Assembly (NCBI RefSeq): GCF_900016645.1
Contig: NZ_CDGJ01000078.1
Origin: Acididesulfobacillus acetoxydans
GTDB lineage: Bacteria; Bacillota; Desulfitobacteriia; Desulfitobacteriales; Desulfitobacteriaceae
DNA length: 64,000 nt
Strand: one strand, 5' to 3'
Part shown: one piece after another, positions 8,644-17,509 of the stretch
Layout of the letters: every line of letters starts with the position of its first letter
How positions within the stretch are numbered: the first letter of the stretch is position 1
The notes under the pieces: model-generated
Database searches by the model: none
Told to the model about the DNA's origin: nothing
The model's input: only the letters and a program-made list of their open reading frames with translations
Made by a program: the position numbers and the translations under genes

Positions 8644-9765
8644 TTGGTCATTCCTTATGGAGATATGCTGCTCCTGGTCGCGGCTTTAGTCGCCTGGGCC
8701 GAGAGACTGCCGGAGCGCAAAATGTTAGGCCTTCTCAGCCTGACCTGGCTGGGAGGAAGGTTTCTGGAAGGGTTTGTTAATACCGGAGCGGTTTGGCATT
8801 GGAGCTTGGCAAGGGCAGCCGTGATCGTCGTTTTTCTGGTCATGGCCTGGCGCCGTGCGTCCCATCCCATGCAGGCTCTGATTGTCCCGAGTCTCGTGCT
8901 CTTGTCGCAAGATCTTCTGATTGTGAATGAGCCGGGAGTGCTTCCGCCCGAACATTGGCTCTTTGCCGCCGGCTTCTTTTTGGCAGCCCTGTTCACTTCC
9001 CAAACCTATTGGGGAACGGCGGTCGGGGTGTCGGGAGGGCTGGTCCTGAGTGAGTTGTTCAATCTGTTTGCCCTCAAAGGAATTGTTTTGCACAGGGACA
9101 TTCCCGACCCTTTTCTCTGGCATTTCACGCTGGCGGGTTTAGTGGTCAGCGCCTTGGGTCAAAAAGCTTGGCACTTATTTAAACGCCGGCGAGGCGAAAG
9201 CCTTGGGACTGAAAGCCTGGAGCCCGAAGGCCTGGAGTCTGAAAGCCTTGGGCCCGAACTAAGCCGCACGGACGATCCTTTCCCGGGCGAGGGTTTGCCC
9301 GCCGGGGCAGGGCCAGCGTTCGGGGCGGGGTCAAGCTTTCGGGAGGGGTCTGACTTCGGGGAAGGGTTATCCGAGGGAGAAGGATTATCTTCGGAAGAAG
9401 GGCCGGGGTCTCTTTCCCTGAAAGGGTCGGGGTCGCTCTCCGAAGAAGGGTTGTACCTGTGGAGGCGGCAATCCCCTGCGGAAGACACGCCCTTTGGGCA
9501 AGAGGTATCGTCCCCGGACGGATGGTTCGCTCAAGGCAGCGAAGTTTATGAGGAGGGACCTTTGTCCGCAGAAAAGTCGTGCCCAGGCGCAAAGGGGTCA
9601 GACGGCAGAAGGGGCCCCGCCGGCGGCAAAGTATCAGTCGGCAGAGAAATATCCCCGGACGGGAAGGCGCCCATGACGGAAAAAATACCGGTGAGCGAAA
9701 AGGCGCCTGCCGGTGAAAAGCCGTCCGTCACTGAAGAGGTATCCCCGGCCACAAGGCAACCGTAG
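8644..9765 (+). CDS. Membrane protein with long acidic low-complexity tail, unknown function
   Basis: The product has about 373 residues from the TTG at 8644, which has AAGGAGGAG directly before it; ATG at 8617 is the alternative. The first 170 residues form five or six hydrophobic segments. The rest is a repetitive tail rich in Gly, Glu, Ser and Pro, built of degenerate units such as ESLGTES, ESLGPE and GEGLSEGEG, then SVxEK-like units near the end. I do not recognise the family. It sits where yphA, also a membrane protein, lies in Bacillus, but similarity was not tested. The tail suggests an unfolded cytoplasmic or surface extension. Confidence 0.6.
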   Translation: MVIPYGDMLLLVAALVAWAERLPERKMLGLLSLTWLGGRFLEGFVNTGAVWHWSLARAAVIVVFLVMAWRRASHPMQALIVPSLVLLSQDLLIVNEPGVLPPEHWLFAAGFFLAALFTSQTYWGTAVGVSGGLVLSELFNLFALKGIVLHRDIPDPFLWHFTLAGLVVSALGQKAWHLFKRRRGESLGTESLEPEGLESESLGPELSRTDDPFPGEGLPAGAGPAFGAGSSFREGSDFGEGLSEGEGLSSEEGPGSLSLKGSGSLSEEGLYLWRRQSPAEDTPFGQEVSSPDGWFAQGSEVYEEGPLSAEKSCPGAKGSDGRRGPAGGKVSVGREISPDGKAPMTEKIPVSEKAPAGEKPSVTEEVSPATRQP

Positions 9766-9904
9766 GCTAAAAGATACCCGCAGGCGGAGGGGGATCACCG
9801 GAAGAGGGTTGGCACCCTTTGCGGTTTCGGTTTTCTGTGTGACAAGGTTGTTGTCTACTCGGCATAGAGTTTTGGCCAATCCGGAGAGGAAGCGGGGGAT
9901 TTGT

Positions 9905-11236
9905 GTGTCACAAGGCTTGGTGGTGGCCAGGGTGCAACAAGGAAGCATAGCGGATGAACTGGAGATACGGCCCGGAGACGAGATTCTCTCTGTTGACGGG
10001 CGAGAAATTAAAGATATTATCGACTTTCAGTACCTGACGGCTGAGGATGTTTATACGATTCTGGTGAGGGATCGGGACGGAGACATTGTGGAATGCGAGA
10101 TTGAACGGGAGCCGGGCGAAAACCTCGGTCTGGAGTTCCGGGGAGTCGGAGCGGAGGGACTGAAATTCTGCCGTAATCACTGCGTTTTCTGCTTCGTGGC
10201 GCAAATGCCGCCCGGCTTGCGGCCGACGCTCTATGCCCGCGACGACGATTATCGCCTCTCTGTGACTCAGGGGAGTTTCATCACTTTATCCAATCTGACG
10301 GACGGGGAGTTCGAACGCATTCTCAAGTTTCATTTAAGCCCCCTCTACATATCCGTGCACGCCTGGGATGCCGAAGCGCGCAGGACGATGATGCGGAATC
10401 CGCGCACCGGGGATATCAGCAAGCAGCTGACCCGTCTGGCCGAGGGCGGGATCACACTCCATACCCAAATCGTCCTGGTACCCGGTTATAATGACGCTCA
10501 AGTGCTGGAAGAAACCGTGCGCAATCTGGCCGCTTTATTTCCGGCTGTGCAATCGATTGGGGTGGTTCCCGTCGGTTTGACCCGTTTTCGGGCCGGTCTG
10601 CCTCCGCTTCGCCCTTGCACCGCGGAGGAGGCGCTGAAGGTGCTGAGAGCCGGGGAAGCCTGGCAGCAGGAGTTTCAGGCCAGATACGGACGGCATCTGG
10701 TTTACTTGGCCGACGAGTTTTACGTGTCGGCCGGTCGGGAATTTCCGGGAGCAGAAATTTACGATGATTTTCCCCAGCTGGAAAACGGGGTGGGCATGGC
10801 GAGCAAATTCCAAGCCGAGATTGAGAGTGTTTGGCAAGACCTGCCCGAGAGAGTGCCGCCCCGCCGCCTGCACCTCATCACCGGTGTGTCGGCCCTGAAG
10901 TTCTTCCGAGACTGGCGGGACCGGTTGTGTAAACGCGTCCAAGGCTTGGACCTGCACGTGATCGGTGTGGTCAATGATTTCTTCGGGCCGGAAGTGACGG
11001 TGGCCGGTTTAGTGACGGCGTGCGACATCGCCGCCCAGGCTGGAAAGCTAAAGGGGGAGGATTTCCTTATCCCGGAAGTCATGCTCAAAGCCGGAGAAGA
11101 GCTCTTCCTGGATGAGCGGGACCCGGTCTGGCTGGAAGAACAGATAGAAGGGAACTGCATCGTGGTTAAAAACGATGGCAGGGCTTTCCTGAGAGCGATT
11201 TTGGCTGCGGAATGGGAAGGTGATGACATTGACTAA
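9905..11236 (+). CDS. DUF512 radical SAM protein with N-terminal PDZ domain
   Basis: A 443-residue protein. It starts with a PDZ-like domain (residues 1-65, IRPGDEILSVDG), followed by an N-terminal radical SAM-like cysteine motif Cys89-x3-Cys93-x2-Cys96 (CRNHCVFC), the Rossmann/TIM-barrel body and a C-terminal DUF512. GTG at 9905 is chosen because it begins the PDZ homology and has a G-rich RBS; an open frame continues upstream into the preceding gene without homology. The family is widespread in Clostridia, usually next to der as here, and its reaction is unknown. The stop overlaps der by 14 bp. Confidence 0.88.
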   Translation: MSQGLVVARVQQGSIADELEIRPGDEILSVDGREIKDIIDFQYLTAEDVYTILVRDRDGDIVECEIEREPGENLGLEFRGVGAEGLKFCRNHCVFCFVAQMPPGLRPTLYARDDDYRLSVTQGSFITLSNLTDGEFERILKFHLSPLYISVHAWDAEARRTMMRNPRTGDISKQLTRLAEGGITLHTQIVLVPGYNDAQVLEETVRNLAALFPAVQSIGVVPVGLTRFRAGLPPLRPCTAEEALKVLRAGEAWQQEFQARYGRHLVYLADEFYVSAGREFPGAEIYDDFPQLENGVGMASKFQAEIESVWQDLPERVPPRRLHLITGVSALKFFRDWRDRLCKRVQGLDLHVIGVVNDFFGPEVTVAGLVTACDIAAQAGKLKGEDFLIPEVMLKAGEELFLDERDPVWLEEQIEGNCIVVKNDGRAFLRAILAAEWEGDDID

Positions 11237-12560
11237 ACCGGTTGTGGCTATCTTGGGCCGGCCAAACGTGGGCAAATCCACGCTCTTTAACCGTATTGCC
11301 GGCGGTCTGGTGGCGATCGTGGAAAATAGGCCGGGAATTACGCGTGACCGGCTTTACCGGGACGCGGAATGGCTGAATAGGAAATTCAGCCTGATCGATA
11401 CCGGCGGGATTGAATTCAGAGATCTGAGCACTCCTCTTTCGGCCCAGATGCGCCGGCAGGCCGAATTGGCCGTGGAGGAAGCGGATGTGATCCTCTTTTT
11501 GGTGGATGCCCAAGCGGCCTTGACGCCCGATGACTATACTATCGCCCACCTCTTGCGCCGTTCGGCCAAGCCTGTTATCTTAGTAGCCAACAAGGTGGAA
11601 AACTTTGATAAAGCCGAGGCCGAACTCTTCGAATTGCTCGAACTCGGCTTGGGGGAGGCGGTCCCTGTCTCCGCCGTCCATGGGCTGAATACCGGGGATC
11701 TCCTGGACGCTGTGGTTGCTCAACTGCCGCCGGATCCGGGGGAGGACGCCGAGCCGGACGTCATTCACATCGCGGTGATCGGCCGGCCCAACGTCGGCAA
11801 GTCCTCTCTGGTCAACAGCCTGTTGGGAGAGGAAAGAGTCATCGTCAGCAACATTCCCGGTACGACCCGGGACGCTATTGATACCCCGTTCCGCCGGGAG
11901 GGCAAAAACTATGTCCTGATCGATACGGCTGGGATGAGGCGCAAAGCCAAGATCGCCGAACTGACGGAACATTACAGTGTGGTGCGGTCCCTGAGGGCGG
12001 TGGACCGCTCGGATGTCGTTTTAATGCTGATGGACGCCACGGAAGGGGTGACGGAGCAAGATAAGAAAATTGCCGGCTATGCCCATGAGTCAGGCAAAGG
12101 AATTATTCTCATCATTAATAAATGGGACCTGATCGAAAAAGACGATAAGACCATGAACAAGTTTGAAAAAGATGTCCGGGAAGAACTCGGTTTCCTGCAA
12201 TATGCCCCGACTCTCTTTATCTCGGCCAAAACCGGACAGCGGGTTAACAAGATCCTGGAACTGGTGGATTTCGTCGCGGAACAGAATTCAACCCGGGTGG
12301 CCACAGCCGTCTTGAATGAGCAAATCCGGGAATGGATTCACCTCAACCCTCCTCCCACGGACAAAGGACGCCGCCTGAAGATCCTGTACGCCACCCAGGC
12401 CGGGGTGAAGCCGCCGACGTTTGTCTTTTTTGTCAACGCCCCCGAACTGATGCATTTCTCTTATCGGCGTTATTTGGAGAACCGGCTGCGTCAAACCTTT
12501 GGCTTTGAGGGTTCACCTCTGCGGCTCGTTACCCGGCAAAGAGAGCCTGAGGAAGATTAG
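11223..12560 (+). CDS. der: GTPase Der (EngA), ribosome assembly
   Basis: A 445-residue GTPase with two tandem G domains and a C-terminal KH-like domain, required for 50S ribosome maturation. Domain 1 has GRPNVGKS at residues 12-19, DTGG and NKVE. Domain 2 has GRPNVGKS near 184, DTAG and NKWD. The KH-like end (PPPTDKGRRLKILYATQ) is intact. It overlaps the DUF512 gene and is probably coupled to it. Confidence 0.97.
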   Translation: MTLTKPVVAILGRPNVGKSTLFNRIAGGLVAIVENRPGITRDRLYRDAEWLNRKFSLIDTGGIEFRDLSTPLSAQMRRQAELAVEEADVILFLVDAQAALTPDDYTIAHLLRRSAKPVILVANKVENFDKAEAELFELLELGLGEAVPVSAVHGLNTGDLLDAVVAQLPPDPGEDAEPDVIHIAVIGRPNVGKSSLVNSLLGEERVIVSNIPGTTRDAIDTPFRREGKNYVLIDTAGMRRKAKIAELTEHYSVVRSLRAVDRSDVVLMLMDATEGVTEQDKKIAGYAHESGKGIILIINKWDLIEKDDKTMNKFEKDVREELGFLQYAPTLFISAKTGQRVNKILELVDFVAEQNSTRVATAVLNEQIREWIHLNPPPTDKGRRLKILYATQAGVKPPTFVFFVNAPELMHFSYRRYLENRLRQTFGFEGSPLRLVTRQREPEED

Positions 12561-12690
12561 GCGAACATGCCGTCTGCCCGGATCGGGGTGCGGAAGGAAC
12601 GACCCGAATTAAACGAAACGGGGAACCGGAAAGAAGAGTGGAGAAGGAAAGTGAACGGAAGAACAGTATAGAAAGGGAAGAGAAGAAAAG

Positions 12691-13281
12691 ATGGGCAATT
12701 ATCCGGTCTTTTTGCTTGCCTATTTCCTCGGGGCTATACCTTTTGCCTATTTGGCGGGACTGTCCAAGCATATTGACGTGCGCAAGCATGGAAGCGGCAA
12801 TATCGGGACGACCAACGCTTTCCGCCTGCTCGGGCCGAAGCTGGGGATAGCCGTCCTTTGCGGGGACGCGCTCAAAGGTGCTCTGGCGGCGGGGCTCAGC
12901 TACCATTTCTTCGGCCCCTGGGGCGGGATCGCGGGCGGTTTGCTGGCCATGGCCGGACACAGCTGGAACCCCTTTTTCCGTTTTCAGCCGAGCGGGAAGG
13001 GAGTGGCCGCCGGTTTGGGTATTATCGCGGTTCTCATGCCCAGGGTGACCTTGGCGGCCTTGGCTGTTTTCCTCATTCTGGTGCTGGCCACCCGTTATGT
13101 TTCCCTGGGTTCGGCCGCGGCCGCCCTGACGGTCGCTGTCTCGGTGCTGGTCCTGAAGATGCCGCTCGCCTACCGGGTGTTTGGGGTAGTGGCAGCCTCC
13201 GTGGTATTAATCAGGCATAGGACGAATTTTCAACGCATCCTCCAGGGTACGGAGCATAAAATTGGCAAGAGGAAACGTTAG
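12691..13281 (+). CDS. plsY: Acyl-phosphate:glycerol-3-phosphate acyltransferase
   Basis: A 196-residue integral membrane enzyme that acylates glycerol-3-phosphate using acyl phosphate, the first step of phospholipid synthesis in most bacteria. The three family motifs are visible: GSGNIGTTNAFR, then GHSWNPFFRFQPSGKGVA, and the final TNFQRILQGTEHKIG segment. About five membrane helices are expected. Its product is acylated again by PlsC, and its substrate is made by GpsA encoded just downstream, so the genes form a functional set. Confidence 0.95.
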   Translation: MGNYPVFLLAYFLGAIPFAYLAGLSKHIDVRKHGSGNIGTTNAFRLLGPKLGIAVLCGDALKGALAAGLSYHFFGPWGGIAGGLLAMAGHSWNPFFRFQPSGKGVAAGLGIIAVLMPRVTLAALAVFLILVLATRYVSLGSAAAALTVAVSVLVLKMPLAYRVFGVVAASVVLIRHRTNFQRILQGTEHKIGKRKR

Positions 13282-13301
13282 GCTCTCAGGGAACGATGGC
13301 G

Positions 13302-13333
13302 TCAGTTTCCAATTGACTCAGTTTCCGATTGAC
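13302..13333 (+). repeat. Short tandem repeat before gpsA
   Basis: Two copies of a 16-bp unit, CAGTTTCCAATTGACT and CAGTTTCCGATTGACT, lie in the plsY-gpsA gap. No function is apparent. Confidence 0.5.
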
Positions 13334-13405
13334 TCGCAATTTGACCCGCGTTGACTGCTTAAAGGCGAAGTGTCTCAAGCAAGGAGAAAGGGGGCCTGAG
13401 TATTC

Positions 13406-14437
13406 ATGGTAAAGGTTGCGGTGAACGGGGCGGGCAGCTGGGGCACCGCCCTGGCAGTGCTGTTGGCTCAGGCGGGTTATTCCGTCACTTTGATTGGCAG
13501 GCGGAGCGAAGAAGTTGAGGAGATGGGCAGGCGGCGTGAAAACGCCCGCTATCTCCCGGGAGTGATGTTTCCTCCGGATTTGCAAGTGACGACCGATCTT
13601 GCCGCCCTGAATGCTGATCTGGTCGTTTTCAGCATCCCCTCCCACGGGGTTCGGGAGGCGGCCCGTTTGGCCTCACCGCATCTCAGGGCCCAGACCCTGA
13701 TCGTCAATACGGCCAAAGGCTTGGAAGAAGGGTCACACAAGCGCCTTTCGCAAGTGCTGACAGAAGAGCTTCCCGGACACCCGGTGGTAGTTTTGTCCGG
13801 ACCGAGTCATGCCGAAGAAGTCGGCCTGAACATGCCGACCACGGTGGTGGCGGCGGGGGAACTGACGACGGCTCAGAGAGTGCAGGATCTGTTCATGACG
13901 CCCCGCTTTCGCGTCTATACGAACCCGGACCTGGTCGGTGTGGAATTGGGCGGAGCTTTGAAAAACGTGATTGCCCTTTGCACGGGAATTGCAGAGGGTC
14001 TGGGCTATGGGGACAATACGAAAGCGGCCCTTATGACCCGCGGCTTAGCGGAGATCGCCCGCCTGGGCACGGCCATGGGGGGAGATCCGTTGACCTTCGC
14101 CGGGTTAGCCGGAGTGGGGGACTTGATCGTTACCTGCACCAGCCGGCACAGCCGGAACCGGAGGGCAGGCGTGGCCTTGGGAGAGGGAAAACCTCTGGAC
14201 CTAGTCTTAAGCGAAGTCGGGATGGTCGTTGAGGGGGTGCGGACGACGCGGGTCGCTCACGAATTGGCCCGGCTGAAAGGAATTGCCATGCCTATCGTGG
14301 AGGAGGCTTTCCAGGTCCTGTTTGCGGGCGCGGATCCCAAAGCCGCCGTGTCCAATCTGATGGAGAGAGGAAAACGGCATGAATTGGAAGAGGTGGCCGC
14401 CGTTCGATTACAGAGGGAGGCTGTAAAGCGGGTGTAA
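13406..14437 (+). CDS. gpsA: NAD(P)+-dependent glycerol-3-phosphate dehydrogenase
   Basis: A 343-residue enzyme that reduces dihydroxyacetone phosphate to sn-glycerol-3-phosphate. The dinucleotide-binding GAGSWG is at residues 8-13. The substrate-domain motifs VELGGALKNVIAL and GLAGVGDLIVTCTS follow, with the catalytic lysine in the first of them. It has family length with no gaps, and supplies the PlsY substrate. Confidence 0.96.
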   Translation: MVKVAVNGAGSWGTALAVLLAQAGYSVTLIGRRSEEVEEMGRRRENARYLPGVMFPPDLQVTTDLAALNADLVVFSIPSHGVREAARLASPHLRAQTLIVNTAKGLEEGSHKRLSQVLTEELPGHPVVVLSGPSHAEEVGLNMPTTVVAAGELTTAQRVQDLFMTPRFRVYTNPDLVGVELGGALKNVIALCTGIAEGLGYGDNTKAALMTRGLAEIARLGTAMGGDPLTFAGLAGVGDLIVTCTSRHSRNRRAGVALGEGKPLDLVLSEVGMVVEGVRTTRVAHELARLKGIAMPIVEEAFQVLFAGADPKAAVSNLMERGKRHELEEVAAVRLQREAVKRV

Positions 14438-14526
14438 TTTTTTCAGGTCGCTCCAGGTTCTCTTTCTCTTTGGAAAATGTCCGGAATTGTCCCGCGGGAT
14501 ATGCGCAAATTTCCAGGCACAAGTTT

Positions 14527-14556
14527 GGCATATTCCCCCAAAGCAGGCAATATACT
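14527..14556 (+). promoter_or_regulatory. Candidate sigma-E promoter of spoIVA
   Basis: GGCATATT at 14527-14534 fits the sigma-E -35 consensus. After a 14-bp spacer, AATATACT at 14549-14556 partly fits the CATACAnT -10. spoIVA is a mother-cell sigma-E gene in Bacillus, which supports the match, but the -10 is imperfect. Confidence 0.5.
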
Positions 14557-14680
14557 TATACTGCTTAACGTGCTAGTCCAGTCACCGGGGACTCATACAG
14601 CCGCTAGGGAGGTGGAAGGGAGATAAGGTGGGGGCCCTTCCCCAATTTTGGGACAGCACTCAAAAGGGAGGGAATTTTAA

Positions 14681-16165
14681 GTGGAAAAAGTGGACATTTT
14701 TCAAGATATCGCTGAGCGCACAGGAGGCGATATCTACATTGGTATCGTAGGTCCGGTCCGCACAGGGAAGTCCACCTTTATCAAACGATTCATGGATCTC
14801 TTGGTCCTGCCCAACATCCTGGACGTGTTTGAACGGGAGCGGGCTAAGGACGAACTTCCGCAAAGCGGTGCAGGCAGAATGATCACAACCACGGAGCCGA
14901 AGTTCATTCCTTCGGAGGCGGTCAAGATCGTCCTGCGCGACACTATTTTCATGAATGTGCGACTTGTGGATTGTGTCGGATATGCAGTTGACGGTGCTGT
15001 GGGATATGAAACCGAAGAGAGTGAAGAACCCCGGATGGTTCACACTCCCTGGAATGAAGAAGCCATACCTTTCCAAGAAGCCGCCGAAATAGGAACCCGC
15101 AAAGTCATCACTGATCATTCGACCATCGGAATTGTGGTGACGACAGACGGCTCGATAACCGATATCCCTCGGGAAGCCTACCTCGACAGTGAGGAACGGG
15201 TTATAGACGAGTTGCGCCAACTCGGCAAACCGTTCCTGGTGGTCCTCAATACAACGCGTCCCTATGCGGAACATACCATGGAACTTTGCCGTTCCCTGGA
15301 AGAGAAATATTCCGTACCGGTGATCCCGGTGGATTGTCTGGAGATGACCCCGGAAGACATAACCCAGATTCTGGAGGAGATCCTCTACGAGTTTCCGGTG
15401 GCAGAAGTCAATATTAATCTGCCCAAATGGGTGGAAGAGCTGGACCCCAGCCACCCCGTGAGGGCAAGCTTTGAGGAAACGGTGCGCAAAGTCATTGAGA
15501 GCGTGCACCGGGTCCGGGATATTGAGCAGTCCTTGGACGGCCTGGCCGAGTGCCCGCATGCCGAAGAAGTGACCTTAAAGGAGATGAACCTTGGCACCGG
15601 AGTCGCTCAGATTGAAATGACGGCCGTCGAAGGGCTCTTCAACAAGGTCCTGGAGGAACTCACCGGGATCACCATGGAAGGAGAACACACGTTAATGCGT
15701 CTGGTTCTCGATTACAGCCGGGCCAAGAAAGAATGGGACAAATTATCCCCCGCCATCGAAGAAGTGCGCAATATCGGCTATGGTGTGGTCACTCCCCAGT
15801 TGGAAGAGATGTTCCTGGAGGAACCGGAGCTCGTTAAGCAAGGCGGGCATTACGGTATCAAGCTCAAAGCCAGCGCCCCCTCGCTGCACATTCTCAGGGC
15901 TGACGTGACGACCGAAATCACACCCCTGATCGGAACTGAGAAGCAGGCCGAAGAACTTGTCAAATACATCCTGGATGAATTTGAAACAGATCCCAAGAAA
16001 GTCTGGGAGTCCAACATCTTCGGCAAATCCCTGCATGACCTGGTGCGCGAAGGGATTCAAAACAAACTCTACAAGATGCCGGAAAACGCCCAGCACAAAC
16101 TGCAGGATACGCTGCAACGCATCGTTAACGACGGCAACGGGGGACTGATTTGCATCATCATTTGA
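14681..16165 (+). CDS. spoIVA: Stage IV sporulation protein A, spore coat morphogenetic ATPase
   Basis: A 494-residue ATPase that polymerises on the forespore surface and forms the base of the coat. The Walker A GPVRTGKS is at residues 24-31, and the switch-like DCVGYAVDGAVGY segment follows. The C-terminal localisation end (GGLICIII) is typical. The start is GTG with AAAAGGGAGGG upstream. The gene stands alone behind a 243-bp leader containing a sigma-E-like promoter and is closed by a terminator. It marks the organism as an endospore former. Confidence 0.97.
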   Translation: MEKVDIFQDIAERTGGDIYIGIVGPVRTGKSTFIKRFMDLLVLPNILDVFERERAKDELPQSGAGRMITTTEPKFIPSEAVKIVLRDTIFMNVRLVDCVGYAVDGAVGYETEESEEPRMVHTPWNEEAIPFQEAAEIGTRKVITDHSTIGIVVTTDGSITDIPREAYLDSEERVIDELRQLGKPFLVVLNTTRPYAEHTMELCRSLEEKYSVPVIPVDCLEMTPEDITQILEEILYEFPVAEVNINLPKWVEELDPSHPVRASFEETVRKVIESVHRVRDIEQSLDGLAECPHAEEVTLKEMNLGTGVAQIEMTAVEGLFNKVLEELTGITMEGEHTLMRLVLDYSRAKKEWDKLSPAIEEVRNIGYGVVTPQLEEMFLEEPELVKQGGHYGIKLKASAPSLHILRADVTTEITPLIGTEKQAEELVKYILDEFETDPKKVWESNIFGKSLHDLVREGIQNKLYKMPENAQHKLQDTLQRIVNDGNGGLICIII

Positions 16166-16179
16166 AATTCACTGACCGG

Positions 16180-16220
16180 ACCGGACCTCTCAGCGTGAAG
16201 CTGAAGGGTCCGGTTATTTT
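16180..16220 (+). terminator. Rho-independent terminator after spoIVA
   Basis: ACCGGACC (16180-16187) pairs with GGTCCGGT (16207-16214), with extra inner CAG/CTG pairing. It is followed by a T-rich run (TATTTTTT). Confidence 0.85.
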
Positions 16221-16341
16221 TCCTGCTTTTGAGTTGCGGAAAGCCTTGGAGCAGGGGACGGCGTCGTCCAAAAGGGGAGTGACGGTCGGGGGAGGTACGC
16301 TGTGTTTCCGGAGGCTGCGAAAGGCAGGCTGTCCGTTTTCT

Positions 16342-16370
16342 TGCCAAGCAACGGCGGCTGGCCTATAATG
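16342..16370 (+). promoter_or_regulatory. Sigma-A type promoter for the ACT-domain gene
   Basis: TTGCCA at 16342-16347, a 17-bp spacer and a perfect TATAAT at 16365-16370 lie 42 bp before the start codon. Confidence 0.7.
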
Positions 16371-16411
16371 AGGATGGTGAGTCGAGAGCAAAGGGATAGA
16401 GGGGAAGCGCA

Positions 16412-16858
16412 TTGGTGATCAAGAGCAGGGATTTTTTGATTGTCAGTAAGGAGATTCTGCCGGAAGCAATTCTCAAAACAGCTCAGGCCAAAGAATTGTT
16501 GGCCAAAGGAGACGTCGATACGATCAACGAAGCGGTGGAGAGAGTCGCGTTGAGCCGCAGTGCTTTTTATAAATACAAAGAAGGGGTCTTCCCCTTCTAC
16601 GAGGCGAGCCGCGAGAAGATCATCACGCTTTCCCTGATCCTTGAGAATAAATCCGGCATCCTCTCCCAAGTCCTAAACTTCATCGCCTCAGTCAGAGGAA
16701 ACGTCCTCACCATCAATCAGGACATCCCCTTGCAGGGGATCGCTCACGTGTCCGTAGCCATAGAGACAGCGGGAATGTTGGACATACCCGAAAAGCTGCT
16801 GGAAGGGCTGGGCTCCCTGGACGGTGTGCGCAAGATCGAGGTCATTGCGCAAAGCTGA
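16412..16858 (+). CDS. ACT domain protein, PheB/UPF0735 family
   Basis: A 148-residue protein. The N-terminal half is helical (residues 1-65, with SRSAFYKYKEGVFPF, which recalls a helix-turn-helix). The C-terminal half is an ACT domain (about 70-145, with LENKSGILSQVLNFIA and the INQDIPLQGIAHVSVAIE core). ACT domains bind small ligands, often amino acids. The family is sometimes named after PheB of Bacillus, but chorismate mutase activity is not supported by any visible catalytic motif. The start is TTG (or the next codon, GTG) with AGGGGAAG upstream. Confidence 0.88.
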   Translation: MVIKSRDFLIVSKEILPEAILKTAQAKELLAKGDVDTINEAVERVALSRSAFYKYKEGVFPFYEASREKIITLSLILENKSGILSQVLNFIASVRGNVLTINQDIPLQGIAHVSVAIETAGMLDIPEKLLEGLGSLDGVRKIEVIAQS

Positions 16859-16923
16859 GGTCCGAAACCTGAAAAATAACCTTGCATTCTTGGCAAAAAT
16901 GTGCTATTTTATATAAGCGTCGT

Positions 16924-17000
16924 CGGGGCGTAGCTCAGTTTGGTAGAGCGCTACCTTGGGGTGGTAGAGGCCGCACGTTCAAATCGTGTCGCTCCGACCA
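16924..17000 (+). tRNA. tRNA-Pro (anticodon GGG)
   Basis: A full cloverleaf of 77 nt. The acceptor stem is CGGGGCG/CGCTCCG with one G-T pair, the D-arm is GCTC/GAGC, the anticodon stem is CTACC/GGTAG, the loop TTGGGGT gives GGG, and the T-arm loop is TTCAAAT. The discriminator A and the CCA end are encoded. It closely resembles other Firmicute tRNA-Pro genes. Its 3' end is repeated downstream. Confidence 0.95.
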
Positions 17001-17079
17001 ATAAAATCAGGCTCAAAACACATCGCATTTAGCGGTATTTGCTACAGGAGCGGCGTTCAAATCGTGTCGCTCCGACCAA
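16976..17079 (+). repeat. Duplicated tRNA-Pro 3' end (putative attachment sites)
   Basis: The last 25 bases of the tRNA plus one A (16976-17001) recur without mismatch at 17054-17079, with 52 bp between. This is the pattern left by integration of an element into the 3' end of a tRNA. No integrase gene is nearby, so this would be a relic or an excised/tandem site. The accessory region begins here. Confidence 0.65.
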
Positions 17080-17092
17080 GAAAGCCTTACAG

Positions 17093-17126
17093 GAAGCGGG
17101 TTTGAAGAAAGCCCGCTTCTGTTTAT
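17093..17126 (+). terminator. Terminator after the tRNA repeat
   Basis: GAAGCGGG (17093-17100) pairs with CCCGCTTC (17112-17119). TTT/AAA extends the stem past a bulge, and TGTTTATTT follows. Confidence 0.7.
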
Positions 17127-17300
17127 TTCCAGAGAGTCTGTTTTGACCACTAAATTTGACCACAATGGGGACGAGCTCAAAAAGGAATAGACAGGACAAG
17201 ATGAAAGCCGGGGGCTATTTCCGGTTCCTCAGGGAAATAAAATCCATTAGGTTCAACAAAATTGGTCATACTACCTATCAGTGACTAGGGGTGATATGAT

Positions 17301-17507
17301 ATGGAGGAAGAAAAGGGAAGAAGTGAAGGGGAGAAAAAGAACCTGAGCATGCTCCTGAAAGGGCAAGGTTACAAAGGTCTGTCTTTGTCTCCCAAAAAGC
17401 TGGGTGAAATTGTTGTGCGCCCAAAAGTAAGGAATGGCAAAGTCTTGCTGGATAAAAACAACAGAGACCATCGTTACATCATGAACGAGGGAGAAAGCTT
17501 TAGCTAA
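17301..17507 (+). CDS. Small hypothetical protein, possible antitoxin partner
   Basis: A 68-residue, strongly charged protein starting at ATG with AGGGG 9 bp upstream. It has no domain I recognise; the C-terminal LLDKNNRDHRYIMNEGE is its most distinctive segment. The stop lies two bases before the ATG of the broken PemK/MazF-like gene, so the two were probably one cassette. The antitoxin role is inferred from position only. Confidence 0.5.
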   Translation: MEEEKGRSEGEKKNLSMLLKGQGYKGLSLSPKKLGEIVVRPKVRNGKVLLDKNNRDHRYIMNEGESFS

Positions 17508-17509
17508 AA

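Noticed and set aside
9159..9592. Repetitive antisense frames opposite the low-complexity tail
   Set aside because: Their repeats simply mirror the tail's codons; no start signals exist.
16976..17079. Possible CRISPR-like repeat
   Set aside because: There are only two copies and they equal a tRNA end; no cas genes or spacer series are present in the window.
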